Shown: positions 26,115 to 35,251 of the stretch, piece after piece
Layout: each line of letters opens with the position of its first letter
Numbering within the stretch: position 1 is the stretch's first letter
From: Pontitalea aquivivens
GTDB lineage: Bacteria; Pseudomonadota; Alphaproteobacteria; Rhodobacterales; Rhodobacteraceae
DNA: 64,000 nt
NCBI RefSeq assembly: GCF_046507575.1
Contig: NZ_JBKFEY010000007.1
Location: 62,001 to 126,000 of the forward strand
Reading direction: 5' to 3'
Made by a program: the position numbers and the translations under genes
Notes under the pieces: generated by a model
The model's input: the letters and a program-made list of their open reading frames with translations, nothing else
Told to the model about the DNA's origin: nothing
The model's database searches: none

Positions 26115-27464
26115 ATGGTTCGAGTAGCAGGAATTGCCGCGCTGATCTGTGCCTGGGTCACGCAACCTGTGGTCGCGCATGATCTTGTTTTTCCACCTTT
26201 GGAAGATTCGCGGTTCGACTGGGCGTCCTATCAGGCCCTTGCGCAAACCGATCTGTCGGGCCAGCGGCTGACGATCCAGGGCCCCTGGCTGGGCCCGGAC
26301 AAGGCGGCTTTCGAAAGCGTCGTGGCCTATTTCCAGGCCGCTACCGGGGCCGAGGTGATCTATGCGGGATCGGATTCCTTCGAACAGCAGATCGTCATCG
26401 ACACCGAGGCCGGCAGCCCGCCCGACATCGCGATCTTTCCCCAGCCCGGGCTGGCGGCGGATCTGGCGCGCCGGGGTCATCTGCGCCCCTTGCCGCAGGC
26501 GATGGCGGACTGGCTGGCCGAAACCTATGCGGCGGGCGAAAGCTGGGTCGATCTGGCAAGCTATCGCGGCCCCGATGGCATCCGGCGGCTTTATGCCTTG
26601 CCCTACCGGGCGGACCTGAAATCGCTGGTCTGGTATGTGCCCGAAAACCTGGCCGAGGCCGGATATGCGCCCCCCGGCACGTTCGAGGGGCTGCAGGATC
26701 TGACGCGCGCCCTTGCCGAAGATGGGGCCACGCCCTGGTGCATCGGGCTGGGCTCGGGCGGGGCGACGGGCTGGCCTGCGACCGATTGGGTCGAGGATCT
26801 GATGCTGCGGCTTTACCCGGTGTCGGTCTATGATGCCTGGGTCGGCCATGCGCTGCGCTTTGACGACCCGCAGGTGATCGCGGCGATCGAGGGGTTCGGC
26901 TGGTTTGCACGCACCGGCGCCTTCGTGGCGGGCGGCCCGGTGGGGGTGGCCGCAACCGATTTCCGCGACAGCCCCCGGGGCCTGTTCAGCATCCCGCCGC
27001 AGTGCTACCTGCACCGGCAGGCCAGTTTCATCCCCGCCTTCTTCCCCGAGGGCGTGGACATGGGGCGGGATGTCGATTTCTTTTATTTCCCCGCGCGTGC
27101 GGGCAGCGCCGATCAGCCGGTTCTGGGTTCGGGCACCTTGTTTGCGCTGTTGTCCGATGCCCCGGCGGGCCGCGCCTTTCTGGGCTTTCTGCAAAGCCCC
27201 CTCGCACATGAGATCTGGATGGCGCAGCAGGGGTTCCTGACCCCGCACAAGGGCGTCAACCCCGACCTTTACGGCGATCCGGCGCTGCGCAAGATGGCCG
27301 CGGTCCTGCAAAGCGCCACGGTCTTTCGATTTGACGGATCGGATCTGATGCCCGGCGCGATCGGCACCGGGGCGTTCTGGACCGGCATGATCGATTATGT
27401 CGGCGGCAAGGACGCGACCGAGGTTGCGGGCCGGATCCAGCGCCTCTGGGACAGCCTGGATTAG
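26115..27464 (+). CDS. aglE: Alpha-glucoside ABC transporter substrate-binding protein
   Basis: A 449-residue periplasmic binding protein with an N-terminal signal peptide (about residues 1-21, ending VVAHDLVF). The sequence follows the AglE subgroup of carbohydrate-binding proteins: LTIQGPWLGPDKAAFESVV, IVIDTEAGSPPDIAIFPQPG, CIGLGSGGATGWPATDWVED and GTLFALLSDAPAGRAFLGFL. The substrate by homology is alpha-glucosides such as sucrose, maltose or trehalose. ATG 26115 has AAGGGG upstream. The permease gene follows after 16 bp. Confidence 0.9.
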   Translation: MVRVAGIAALICAWVTQPVVAHDLVFPPLEDSRFDWASYQALAQTDLSGQRLTIQGPWLGPDKAAFESVVAYFQAATGAEVIYAGSDSFEQQIVIDTEAGSPPDIAIFPQPGLAADLARRGHLRPLPQAMADWLAETYAAGESWVDLASYRGPDGIRRLYALPYRADLKSLVWYVPENLAEAGYAPPGTFEGLQDLTRALAEDGATPWCIGLGSGGATGWPATDWVEDLMLRLYPVSVYDAWVGHALRFDDPQVIAAIEGFGWFARTGAFVAGGPVGVAATDFRDSPRGLFSIPPQCYLHRQASFIPAFFPEGVDMGRDVDFFYFPARAGSADQPVLGSGTLFALLSDAPAGRAFLGFLQSPLAHEIWMAQQGFLTPHKGVNPDLYGDPALRKMAAVLQSATVFRFDGSDLMPGAIGTGAFWTGMIDYVGGKDATEVAGRIQRLWDSLD

Positions 27465-27480
27465 GGCAGGGCGCGTGGGC

Positions 27481-28350
27481 ATGGGGTCAACAAGCCTGGC
27501 CTGGCTGCGGCCCTGGCTGTTCCTGGCGCCGGCGGCGGTGTTGCTGATATTGTATGGCGCCTGGCCGGTCGCGGGGACGGTCTGGCGCAGCCTGCATCAG
27601 GGGGGCGATGGCGCCTGGGTGGGGCTTGCGCATTATGCCTGGCTTTGGGCCGATCCGGGCTTTGTGCGGGCGCTGGCCAATACGGCGCTGTGGCTTCTGG
27701 TGGTGCCCGCGCTGGCCACCGCGCTGGGGCTGATGGCGGCGCATCTGTCCGATGGCTTGCGCTGGGGATGGCTTGCGCGGGCGGCGATCTTCCTGCCCAC
27801 GGCGATTTCCTTCACCGGGGCGACGGTGATCTGGAAATTCGTCTATGACTATCGCGGCGGGGACCAGGTGCAGGTGGGCCTTCTGAATGCGATGCGGGTC
27901 TGGCTGGGGGCCGAGCCCCTGGCCTGGCTGTCGCTGCCGGTCTGGAACAGCCTTTTGCTGATGGCGGTGCTGATCTGGGCGCAGACCGGCTTTGCCATGG
28001 TGATCCTGCATGCCGCGCTGCGCGCCATTCCGTGCCAGATCATCGAGGCCGCGACGCTGGACGGCGCCGGTCCCTGGCAGCTGTTCTGGCGGATCCGCCT
28101 GCCGCAGATCCGGGGCGCGCTGGCGGTGGTCTGGACCGCGATCACGATCATGGTGCTGAAGGTCTTTGACATCGTCCATGTGATGACGAACGGGCAATGG
28201 GGCACGCAGGTTCTGGCCACGCAGGTGCATGACTGGCTGTTCCGCGGGGGGGGCGATTACGGGCGCGGATCGGCGGTGGCGGTGGTGCTGATGGCGCTGG
28301 TGCTGCCGCTGATGGTGCGCAATCTTTGGGCGGCAAGGGCGCGCCGATGA
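27481..28350 (+). CDS. aglF: Alpha-glucoside ABC transporter permease AglF
   Basis: A 289-residue inner-membrane permease with about six hydrophobic segments and the binding-protein-dependent transport signature in IIEAATLDGAGPWQLFWRIRLPQ (EAA loop) that contacts the ATPase. It pairs with AglG. Start is either ATG 27481 or GTG 27475, both served by AGGGCAGGG. Its stop overlaps the ATG of aglG (ATGA at 28347-28350). Confidence 0.9.
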   Translation: MGSTSLAWLRPWLFLAPAAVLLILYGAWPVAGTVWRSLHQGGDGAWVGLAHYAWLWADPGFVRALANTALWLLVVPALATALGLMAAHLSDGLRWGWLARAAIFLPTAISFTGATVIWKFVYDYRGGDQVQVGLLNAMRVWLGAEPLAWLSLPVWNSLLLMAVLIWAQTGFAMVILHAALRAIPCQIIEAATLDGAGPWQLFWRIRLPQIRGALAVVWTAITIMVLKVFDIVHVMTNGQWGTQVLATQVHDWLFRGGGDYGRGSAVAVVLMALVLPLMVRNLWAARARR

Positions 28351-29483
28351 ACCGCGGGCGCCCGGTTCAGGCGCCCGCAGCGCGGGTGACGGCGGCGGTT
28401 GCGGTGACGCTGATGGCGGTGCTGTGGCTGGTGCCGGTGCTGGGGCTGGTGCTGACGGCGCTGCGCCCGGCCGACCAGATCGCCGCCTCGGGCTGGTGGC
28501 GCGCGCCCTTTGCCACACAGACGACCACGGCCCTGCGCACCGCCGGGGCCGGGGCGCAGCGGTCCGGGAAGACGGGCTTTGTGATCGAAGGCCGGCTTCT
28601 GGAACCCGGCGCGCGGCTGCAGGCCTGGGGGCTGGCCGCGCGCAGCCCGCGCGCCCATGCGCCGGGGGACAACGCCGCGCTGCCGGGCGGGCGGGTCCTG
28701 ACGGTGGATATTGACGGCAGCTATCGGCTGACCGCGCCCGGGCCGTTTTCCGACCCGCGCGGCCAGCGGATCTTTGTCACCACGCCCGCGCCGCCCCGCC
28801 TGACGCTGCACAACATCGCCCATGTGACCGGGGCCGGGGGGCTGGGTCGCGCGCTTGCCAATACGCTGGCGGTGGCGATCCCGGCCACGGCGCTGCCGAT
28901 CCTGCTGGCGGCCTTTGCCGCCCATGCCCTTGCGGGGATGCGCTTTGCGGGCCGCGGGCTGGTGCTGGCGGGCGTCGTCGGGCTGATGGTCGTGCCACCA
29001 CAGCTGGCGCTGATCCCGCTATTGTCGCTGCACAACGCCCTGGGCCTGGGCAAGGGCTATTGGTCGGTCTGGCTGGCGCATACCGGCTTTGGCCTGCCGC
29101 TGGCGATCTTCGTGCTGCGATCGGCCATGACGGCGGTGCCGCGTGACATTCTGGATGCGGCACGGCTGGATGGCGCATCGGAACTTCGCATCCTGTGGGG
29201 CATCGTGCTGCCGCTGTGCTTGCCTGCGGTCGCGGGTTTTGCCGCGCTACAGTTCCTGTGGGTCTGGAATGATCTGCTGGTGGCCACCGTCTTTCTGGGC
29301 AACACGCCGGGCCAATTGGTGCTGAGCGGGCATCTGCGGGCGCTGATGGGCGCGCGCGGGGGCGAATGGCACATCCTGGCGGCCTCGGCGCTGGTCTCGA
29401 TCGTGGTGCCCGTTACGGTCTTCGTGGCGTTGCAGCGCCCGCTGCGCCGCGCGCTGACGGCGGCCGCCGGGCCCGGGGGCTGA
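28347..29483 (+). CDS. aglG: Alpha-glucoside ABC transporter permease AglG
   Basis: A 378-residue permease. It has the feature that sets AglG apart from other MalG-like proteins: a periplasmic insertion of about 100 residues (roughly 45-150) between the first and second membrane segment. Diagnostic stretches are DQIAASGWWRAPF, AHTGFGLPLAIFVLRSAM, EAA-like ILDAARLDGASELRI and FLWVWNDLLVATVFLG. The operon ends here without the AglK ATPase, the AglA glucosidase or the AglR regulator known from Sinorhizobium agl loci. The ATPase must be shared from another system or encoded elsewhere. Confidence 0.92.
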   Translation: MNRGRPVQAPAARVTAAVAVTLMAVLWLVPVLGLVLTALRPADQIAASGWWRAPFATQTTTALRTAGAGAQRSGKTGFVIEGRLLEPGARLQAWGLAARSPRAHAPGDNAALPGGRVLTVDIDGSYRLTAPGPFSDPRGQRIFVTTPAPPRLTLHNIAHVTGAGGLGRALANTLAVAIPATALPILLAAFAAHALAGMRFAGRGLVLAGVVGLMVVPPQLALIPLLSLHNALGLGKGYWSVWLAHTGFGLPLAIFVLRSAMTAVPRDILDAARLDGASELRILWGIVLPLCLPAVAGFAALQFLWVWNDLLVATVFLGNTPGQLVLSGHLRALMGARGGEWHILAASALVSIVVPVTVFVALQRPLRRALTAAAGPGG

Positions 29484-29594
29484 CGGCCCCGGCATCGCAC
29501 GCGGTCGCTTCCTTACCGCGAAGGTCGCAATCCGTCCGCGGCGCGGACCCGGGGCGCGCTACAACCGGGCCATGAACAGCCGGAGGACAGGGCA

Positions 29595-31154
29595 ATGGAC
29601 ACAACGGGCACGACCGAGGCCGGCGCCGGGCGGCGCGCGCGCGGCGGGGGCGGCGCGGCACGCCGGGCCGAACGCACCGCGGTGCGGGTGGAATTTGCCC
29701 GCCACATCGAACGCAACATTCCCAACCTGGATATCCTGAACGACGAAGCCCTGGCCATCATCGAGGCCAATGCCGAAACCGTCCTGGAAGAAATCGGCGT
29801 GAATTTCGTCGAAAATCCCGCCGCGCTGGATCTGTGGCGTGCCGCCGGGGCCGAGGTCACGGGCGAGCGCGTGCGCATCCCGCGCGGCCTTGCGCGGGCG
29901 CTGTGCGCCACCGCCCCACGCAGCTTTACCCAACACGCCCGCAACCCCGATAGAAACGTGATCATAGGCGGAAAAAACCTTGTTTTGGCGCCCGTTTACG
30001 GACCGCCCTTCATCCGCGATCTGAACAGCGGCCGACGCTATGCCACGATCGCGGATTTCCGCAATTTCGTGAAACTGGGGCAGATGTCGAAATGGCTGCA
30101 CCATTCCGGCGGCACGGTGTGCGAACCGACGGATGTCGCGGTGAACAAGCGCCATCTGGACATGCTGCACGCCCATATGACGCTGTCGGACAAGCCTTAC
30201 ATGGGATCGGTCACCGAACCGTCACGCGCCGCGGATTCGGTCGAGATGTCGAAACTCCTCTTCGGGGCCGATTTCGTCGATCAGAACACGGTGATGACCT
30301 CGCTGATCAACATCAACAGCCCGCTGACCTTCGATTCGGTCATGATGGGCGCCCTGGAGGTTTATGCCCGCGCGGGGCAGGCCTGCATCATCTCGCCCTT
30401 CATCGTGGGCGGCGCGATGGCCCCGGTGACGGTGGCCGGCACGCTGACCCAGGTTCTGGCCGAGGTTCTGGCCGGCGTGGCCTATGCGCAGCTGGTCCGC
30501 CCCGGCGCGCCGGTGATCTTTGGCGCCTTCGTCACCTCGATCGACATGAATTCCGGCGCCCCCACCTTCGGCACGCCCGAAGCCGCCCAGATCACGCTGG
30601 GCGCAGGCCAGCTGGCCCGCCGCCTGGGGCTGCCCTACCGCAGCGCGGGCGCATTCTGCGGGTCGAAACTGCCCGATGCCCAGGCCGCCTATGAAAGCGC
30701 CAACAGCCTCAACATCGGGCTGTTGTCGGGGGTGAATTTCATGCTGCATGCCTGCGGCTGGCTGGAAGGCGGTCTGGTCTCATCCTACGAAAAATATGTG
30801 ATGGATGCCGATCAGCTGGGAATCCTGCACCGTCTGGCCGAAGGTATCGACCTGTCGGCCAATGGCCAGGCGATGGGGGCACTGCGCGAAGTGGGCCCGG
30901 GCGGGCATTTCCTGGGCTGCGCCCATACCCAGGCCAATTTCAAATCCGCCTTCTGGAAAACCGACCTGCTGGATTACAAACCCTTCGAGACATGGGAGGA
31001 AGAGGGCGCCCGCGACACCGTCGCCCTGGCCCGCAAACGGGTCGAAAAGATGCTGGGCGACTATCAGCCCCCCGCGCTCGACCCCGCCGTGGCCGAGGCG
31101 CTGGATGATTACGTCGCGCGCAAGAAGGCCGCCGTGCCCGATGCCTTCCTCTGA
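29595..31154 (+). CDS. Trimethylamine methyltransferase-family protein (MttB-like, non-pyrrolysine)
   Basis: A 519-residue MttB-superfamily corrinoid-dependent methyltransferase. Characteristic stretches are LEEIGVNFVENPAALDLW, MSKWLHHSGGTVCEPTDV, TSIDMNSGAPTFGTPEAA and VGPGGHFLGCAHTQANF. The frame has no internal TAG, so it is a non-pyrrolysine member; characterised ones demethylate quaternary amines such as glycine betaine and pass the methyl to a corrinoid protein. No corrinoid protein or MtbA-like partner gene is adjacent. The N-terminus (about 30 residues) is Gly/Arg-rich. ATG 29595 has GGAGG 11 bp upstream. It lies 111 bp after aglG; a functional link to sugar uptake is not obvious. Confidence 0.9.
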   Translation: MDTTGTTEAGAGRRARGGGGAARRAERTAVRVEFARHIERNIPNLDILNDEALAIIEANAETVLEEIGVNFVENPAALDLWRAAGAEVTGERVRIPRGLARALCATAPRSFTQHARNPDRNVIIGGKNLVLAPVYGPPFIRDLNSGRRYATIADFRNFVKLGQMSKWLHHSGGTVCEPTDVAVNKRHLDMLHAHMTLSDKPYMGSVTEPSRAADSVEMSKLLFGADFVDQNTVMTSLININSPLTFDSVMMGALEVYARAGQACIISPFIVGGAMAPVTVAGTLTQVLAEVLAGVAYAQLVRPGAPVIFGAFVTSIDMNSGAPTFGTPEAAQITLGAGQLARRLGLPYRSAGAFCGSKLPDAQAAYESANSLNIGLLSGVNFMLHACGWLEGGLVSSYEKYVMDADQLGILHRLAEGIDLSANGQAMGALREVGPGGHFLGCAHTQANFKSAFWKTDLLDYKPFETWEEEGARDTVALARKRVEKMLGDYQPPALDPAVAEALDDYVARKKAAVPDAFL

Positions 31155-31182
31155 CGGCCCGGGGCCTGAACGCCCGGCTGCC

Positions 31183-31233
31183 TTCGGCTTTGTCCAAATA
31201 TCCCGCGGGGGTCCGGGGGCGCGAAGCCCCCGG
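31183..31233 (+). repeat. Intergenic composite element with terminator-like hairpin
   Basis: Between the convergent mttB-like and CorC-like genes lies a copy of the dispersed element: TTCGGCTTTG...AAATATCC (31183-31203), then CGGGGGTCC and a perfect 8-bp stem (CCGGGGGC with GCCCCCGG, loop GCGAA, 31213-31233). Position and hairpin suggest a bidirectional terminator. Related copies are at 37311-37345, 37364-37422, 39525-39575, 42658-42679, 52538-52610 and 63420-63475. Confidence 0.75.
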
Positions 31234-31244
31234 CCTTGCCGCCC

Positions 31245-32570
31245 CTAGTCGACCTTCGGCGCAAGCGGCTTGATCTTCAGCCGCGTCAGGCGGTTGTCCT
31301 TGCGCGCCACCACTTCAAAGCGGAAGCCGTGGAAGGCAAAGACCTGGCCCTCGGTCGGGATGGTCTGCGCCTCGTGGATGACCAGGCCCGCGATCGTATT
31401 GGCCTCATCATCGGGCAGGGCCCAATCGGTTTCGCGGTTCAGGTCGCGGATCGTCATCGCCCCGTCCACGATATATTCGCCGCTTTCGGCCGGGCGCAGC
31501 TGGCGTTCGCCCTTGGGGTCGAATTCATCGGTGATCTCACCCACGATCTCTTCCAGGATGTCTTCCAGCGTCAGCAGCCCCTTCAAATCGCCATATTCAT
31601 CCACCACCAGCGCGAAATGCGTCCGCCGCTTCAGGAATTCGCGCATCTGTTCGTCCAGCGGCGTGGTTTCGGGGATGAAATAGGGCTTCATCGCCACCTT
31701 CATCACATCCATGTCGCCGATCGATCCCAGCGTGCCATCGCCCCCGCGCAGGATGCGTTCCACCGCGCGCAGCAGGTCCTTGGCCAGGATCACGCCCACC
31801 ACATTCTCGCGCTCGCCCCGGAACAGCGGCAACCGCGTATGCGGCGAGGCCAGCACCGCCGCCAGGATCGCATCGGGGCTGTCATCGGCGTCGATCATCT
31901 CGATCTGGCTGCGATGGCGCATGATTTCCTCGACCGTGCGGTTGCCCAGATCCAGCGCGCCCAGCAGGCGGTCGCGGTCCTCTTTCTGCACCGTCCCCTC
32001 GGACGTGCCGATGGCCAGCGCGCCGGCGATTTCCTCATGGATGGAAAACATGTGCTGGTTGGCATCGGTGCGCACGCCAAAGCCCCACAGCAGCCCGCGC
32101 ACAATGGCGCGCACCACCGAAACGACCGGCGCCAGCACCTTCGTCAGCACCCGGATCGGCCGGGCCACCCGCGCGGCCACCGTTTCGGGCAGGGTGATCG
32201 CATAGGTCTTGGGCAGCACTTCGGCAAAGACCAGCACCAGCGCCGTCATTCCCAGCGTCGCCAGCGCCACGCCCGAATCCCCGAACAGCCGCGTCAGCAA
32301 CGCAGTCGCCAGCGAGGCCGACAGGATATTGACGACGTTATTGCCCAGCAGGATCGCGCCGATCAGCCGCTCGCTGTCCTCGGTCACGCGCAGCGCGGCC
32401 TCGGCGCCCGCATCGCCCTTGTCGGCACGCGCGCGCAGCTTGGACCGGCTCGACGCCGTCAGCGCGGTTTCCGATCCCGAAAAGAAGGCCGACATCAGCA
32501 GCAGACCCAGAATGGCGGCTGCGGTGAACCAGAAGGTGGTGTCCAGCATGACGGTAGGGTTTGTATCCAT
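31245..32570 (-). CDS. HlyC/CorC-family protein with DUF21, CBS pair and CorC_HlyC domains
   Basis: A 441-residue membrane protein: DUF21/CNNM domain with four helices (FFSGSETALTASSRSKL; FAEVLPKTYAI), a CBS pair (about 190-340, with HRSQIEMIDADD and FALVVDEYGDLKGLLTLEDILEEIVGEI split across it) and a C-terminal CorC_HlyC domain (YIVDGAMTIRDLNRE). The family is linked to Mg2+ or Co2+ transport and resistance. Several ATGs are possible; 32570 includes the full first helix. No strong ribosome-binding site was seen. The gene is 74 bp downstream of xerD on the same strand and may be in the same transcript. Confidence 0.9.
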   Translation of the reverse strand: MDTNPTVMLDTTFWFTAAAILGLLLMSAFFSGSETALTASSRSKLRARADKGDAGAEAALRVTEDSERLIGAILLGNNVVNILSASLATALLTRLFGDSGVALATLGMTALVLVFAEVLPKTYAITLPETVAARVARPIRVLTKVLAPVVSVVRAIVRGLLWGFGVRTDANQHMFSIHEEIAGALAIGTSEGTVQKEDRDRLLGALDLGNRTVEEIMRHRSQIEMIDADDSPDAILAAVLASPHTRLPLFRGERENVVGVILAKDLLRAVERILRGGDGTLGSIGDMDVMKVAMKPYFIPETTPLDEQMREFLKRRTHFALVVDEYGDLKGLLTLEDILEEIVGEITDEFDPKGERQLRPAESGEYIVDGAMTIRDLNRETDWALPDDEANTIAGLVIHEAQTIPTEGQVFAFHGFRFEVVARKDNRLTRLKIKPLAPKVD

Positions 32571-32644
32571 GATGAAAAGGTTATGTGCTGCCGATGCGCC
32601 GCATTCAAGGGCGCTGTTCGCGGCCATGGGTCACGGGGCGGGGC

Positions 32645-33646
32645 TCAGGGGTCCGGCGGGGTTTCGGGGGTGCGGGCCAGGGGGTGGTGGGCCAGCACCA
32701 GATCCTTCAGCCGTTCGTCCAGAACATGGGTGTAGATTTCCGTCGTCGACAGATCGGCATGGCCCAGCAGCATCTGGATCGCGCGCAGATCCGCCCCGCC
32801 TTGCAGAAGATGCGTGGCGAAGGCATGGCGCAGCACATGCGGCGTCACCCGCGCGGGTGAAATCCCGGCGGCCACCGCAATATCCTTCAGCAGCGCGTGA
32901 AAGCCCTGCCGCGTCAGATGCCCGTCGCGCCCCGAAGACGGAAACAGGAAGCGTGACGGCGCCTGCCTGTGGCGCAGCCGTGCCTGATCCTCGGCGGCGT
33001 CGCGCAGGCCCAGCCAGTCGGCCAGCGCCGCGCGCGCGGGCGGCGACAGCGGCACGATGCGCTCCTTGGCCCCCTTGCCCCGGATCAACAGCACCCGCGG
33101 ATCGCCGCGCGCCGCGGCAACCGGCAGGGTGACCAGTTCCGACACCCGCATCCCGGTGGCATACAGCAGTTCCATCAGGCAACGGTTGCGGGCCTGTTCG
33201 GCCGGGTTGCGGCCCTGATCGCGCGCCGCGGCCAGCAGCGCCTCGACCTCATCGATGCCAAGCGTCCTGGGCAGCCGCTTGTCCCTGCCGGGCCCGGTGA
33301 TGCGGATCGCGGGATTGTCGGCGCGCCAGCCTTCCTCATAGGCAAAGCGGTAAAGCTGGCGGATCGAGGCCAGCCGGCGCGCGCGCGTGGCCCGTGACAG
33401 GCCCTGCGCCTCGCAGGAAATCAGATAGGCCTCGATATCCTCCCGGCGGGCGCGGGCGAAATCATGGCCGCGATGGGCCAGCCAGCCCGCCGCATCGGCC
33501 AGATCGCGGCCATAGGCCAGGATGGTGTTGCGCGCGGCCCCCGCCTCGGCGGCCTGGGCCTCCAGAAAGGTGGCGATCCAGCGCCGGTCATCGGCGCCAA
33601 GGGGCCGGTCGGGTGCGGGGTCGGGGGGGGTGGGGCCGGTCGTCAT
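32645..33646 (-). CDS. xerD: Tyrosine recombinase XerD
   Basis: A 333-residue tyrosine recombinase that with XerC resolves chromosome dimers at dif. The N-terminal SAM-like core-binding domain (about 20-110) is followed by the catalytic domain with Arg in YATGMRVSELVTL, Lys in RGKGAKERIVPL, HVLRHAFATHLLQGGADL, LGHADLSTTEIYTHV and the nucleophilic Tyr in the latter. All catalytic residues are present. It is a housekeeping recombinase, not an element integrase: no attachment site or phage genes are near. Its ATG overlaps the stop of the upstream unknown gene (ATGA). Confidence 0.95.
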   Translation of the reverse strand: MTTGPTPPDPAPDRPLGADDRRWIATFLEAQAAEAGAARNTILAYGRDLADAAGWLAHRGHDFARARREDIEAYLISCEAQGLSRATRARRLASIRQLYRFAYEEGWRADNPAIRITGPGRDKRLPRTLGIDEVEALLAAARDQGRNPAEQARNRCLMELLYATGMRVSELVTLPVAAARGDPRVLLIRGKGAKERIVPLSPPARAALADWLGLRDAAEDQARLRHRQAPSRFLFPSSGRDGHLTRQGFHALLKDIAVAAGISPARVTPHVLRHAFATHLLQGGADLRAIQMLLGHADLSTTEIYTHVLDERLKDLVLAHHPLARTPETPPDP

Positions 33647-35217
33647 CCGCGCGCCCCCAGCACCACCAATTCCAGCGCGCTGCGCCGTGCCAGCGTTTCC
33701 AGCCCCGCAAAGCGCAGCATCCGCAACCCCGCGCCAAGGCGGCGGTAATCGCCGCGCGCGCCCTCGGTGATATCGTCGATCGCCGCCAGAAGCGCCTCGC
33801 CCAGCCGGTCGGGCAGGATCGCGCGATAGGGATCGGGCGCGGCGGTAACGGGGGTGTCAAAGACCTCTTTCAGCGTCTGACCCAGGGGATCGCCGGCATC
33901 TACCTGCGCCGTCCGGCCCTGGGCCAGCGCGATCAGAAGCGCCTCGGCCGCATCGGCGGGGGCGCGCATCCGGGACAGGGTTTCGTAATCCTCGCTCAGC
34001 AGGCCCAGCCGGAAGGCCAGCGCACCCGCCGCCCCCTCAAGTTCCAGCGAGGCCAGCGGGCGCGCGTAAAGCGCCGACAGGATCGGGATCAGCCCCTGCG
34101 CGGCCATTGCCGCATGCGCCACGGGCAGGGCGGCGGCCACCGCATCGGCATCGCCCGCCGCGATCGCCTGATCCAGCCGCGCGACCGCAGTCACCCGCGC
34201 CCAGACCCCGCCCGAGGCCGCGGCCTGGCGTTCGGTATAAAGCCCCAGCAGCTGATTGGGGTCCAGAACCCCCATCCGCGCCAGCCGCTCGCCCGCCTCG
34301 ATGCGTGCCTTCCAGCCGGTATTGGCGCGCAGATCGGCCTGCGAAAAGGCGACCGGCAGCGCCGTGGTGGGCATCGGCTGGCCGATCGCCTCCATCATGC
34401 GAAAGACCAGCGGCGAAGGGTGGGCGGGCGGCGGCAGATCGCCTTCCTCCTCGGCCAGTTCGGGGTCCAGGAAGCGTTCCAGCAGCGCCGACATCTCATC
34501 GTCGATATGGCCCAGGCTGCGCCCGGTGCCCAGCGACAGGGCCGCGGCGTTCCAGTCACCCCGCCGCGCCAGGCAAAAGATCCGCGCGGGAAACGAGGGC
34601 GCGATGCCCGCCGCCGTGCCCATGATCGCGCAGGCGCGATCCTCATGCCCCAGCAACAGTTCCACATCAAAGCGACGGCGGAACACCTCGGGGCTGCGCG
34701 CGCCGGCCAGATCCAGCATCGCCAGCGCCGGTTCCAGCGCACCCAGGGCCAGAAGCCGGTCGATGCGGGCCAGAAACAGCAGGTCGCGCGCCTCGGGGTC
34801 GGGGATGCGGGGCGGGTCGAATTCGGCCACCAGCAGCATCAGCAGGAAGGCCTGGATCGCGGGCAGCGTCTCGACCCGGTCCAGCGCCAGCTTTTGTGCC
34901 AGCACCGGCTCGGGCGTCAGCCCCCACAGATCGCGCGGCAGCCCGGTGCGCGCGGCAGGCAACAGCCCCAGCCCGTTCAGCCCGGCCCGGTCCAGCGGCG
35001 TGACCAGAACCGGATCGATCGCCGCGCCGCTGCTGACGGGCGGCTCGGGCAAGGGCGCGGGGAAACCGCCCTGAATCCAGGGGGCCGCGGCGGGCGTCAG
35101 AACGGACCGCGACAGCCAGTCGATCGCCGACATCGGCGCGCTGTCCTGCGCCGGCGCGGGCAGGCCCTGCAGGCACCCGGCCAGGACAAGGACAAGACAC
35201 CGCCGCGCCCGCACCAT
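33643..35217 (-). CDS. Large exported protein of unknown function upstream of xerD
   Basis: A 524-residue protein not recognised as a named family. It starts with a signal-like segment (MVRARRCLVLVLAGCLQGLP), which may be a lipoprotein signal (LAGC) or a cleaved peptide. The rest is rich in Ala, Leu and Arg with helical repeats such as DRVETLPAIQAFLLMLL and ALGALEPALAMLDLAGA, resembling a TPR-like or other alpha-helical repeat protein exported to the periplasm. It overlaps xerD by 4 bp and is divergent from aroKB across a 45-residue membrane protein. The same gene neighbourhood recurs in Rhodobacteraceae as far as I recall. The start 35217 excludes a Gly/Arg-rich upstream extension. Confidence 0.82.
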   Translation of the reverse strand: MVRARRCLVLVLAGCLQGLPAPAQDSAPMSAIDWLSRSVLTPAAAPWIQGGFPAPLPEPPVSSGAAIDPVLVTPLDRAGLNGLGLLPAARTGLPRDLWGLTPEPVLAQKLALDRVETLPAIQAFLLMLLVAEFDPPRIPDPEARDLLFLARIDRLLALGALEPALAMLDLAGARSPEVFRRRFDVELLLGHEDRACAIMGTAAGIAPSFPARIFCLARRGDWNAAALSLGTGRSLGHIDDEMSALLERFLDPELAEEEGDLPPPAHPSPLVFRMMEAIGQPMPTTALPVAFSQADLRANTGWKARIEAGERLARMGVLDPNQLLGLYTERQAAASGGVWARVTAVARLDQAIAAGDADAVAAALPVAHAAMAAQGLIPILSALYARPLASLELEGAAGALAFRLGLLSEDYETLSRMRAPADAAEALLIALAQGRTAQVDAGDPLGQTLKEVFDTPVTAAPDPYRAILPDRLGEALLAAIDDITEGARGDYRRLGAGLRMLRFAGLETLARRSALELVVLGARG

Positions 35218-35251
35218 GGCGCCCCGGCCGTGGGATCGGTGCGGGCCGGGA

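Noticed and set aside
29595..31154. Pyrrolysine-encoding trimethylamine methyltransferase
   Set aside because: There is no in-frame TAG in the gene, so it belongs to the non-pyrrolysine subgroup.
32645..33646. Tyrosine recombinase as a sign of a mobile element
   Set aside because: The protein is the housekeeping XerD with full-length domains in a conserved neighbourhood; no att repeats, cargo, phage or transfer genes are near.
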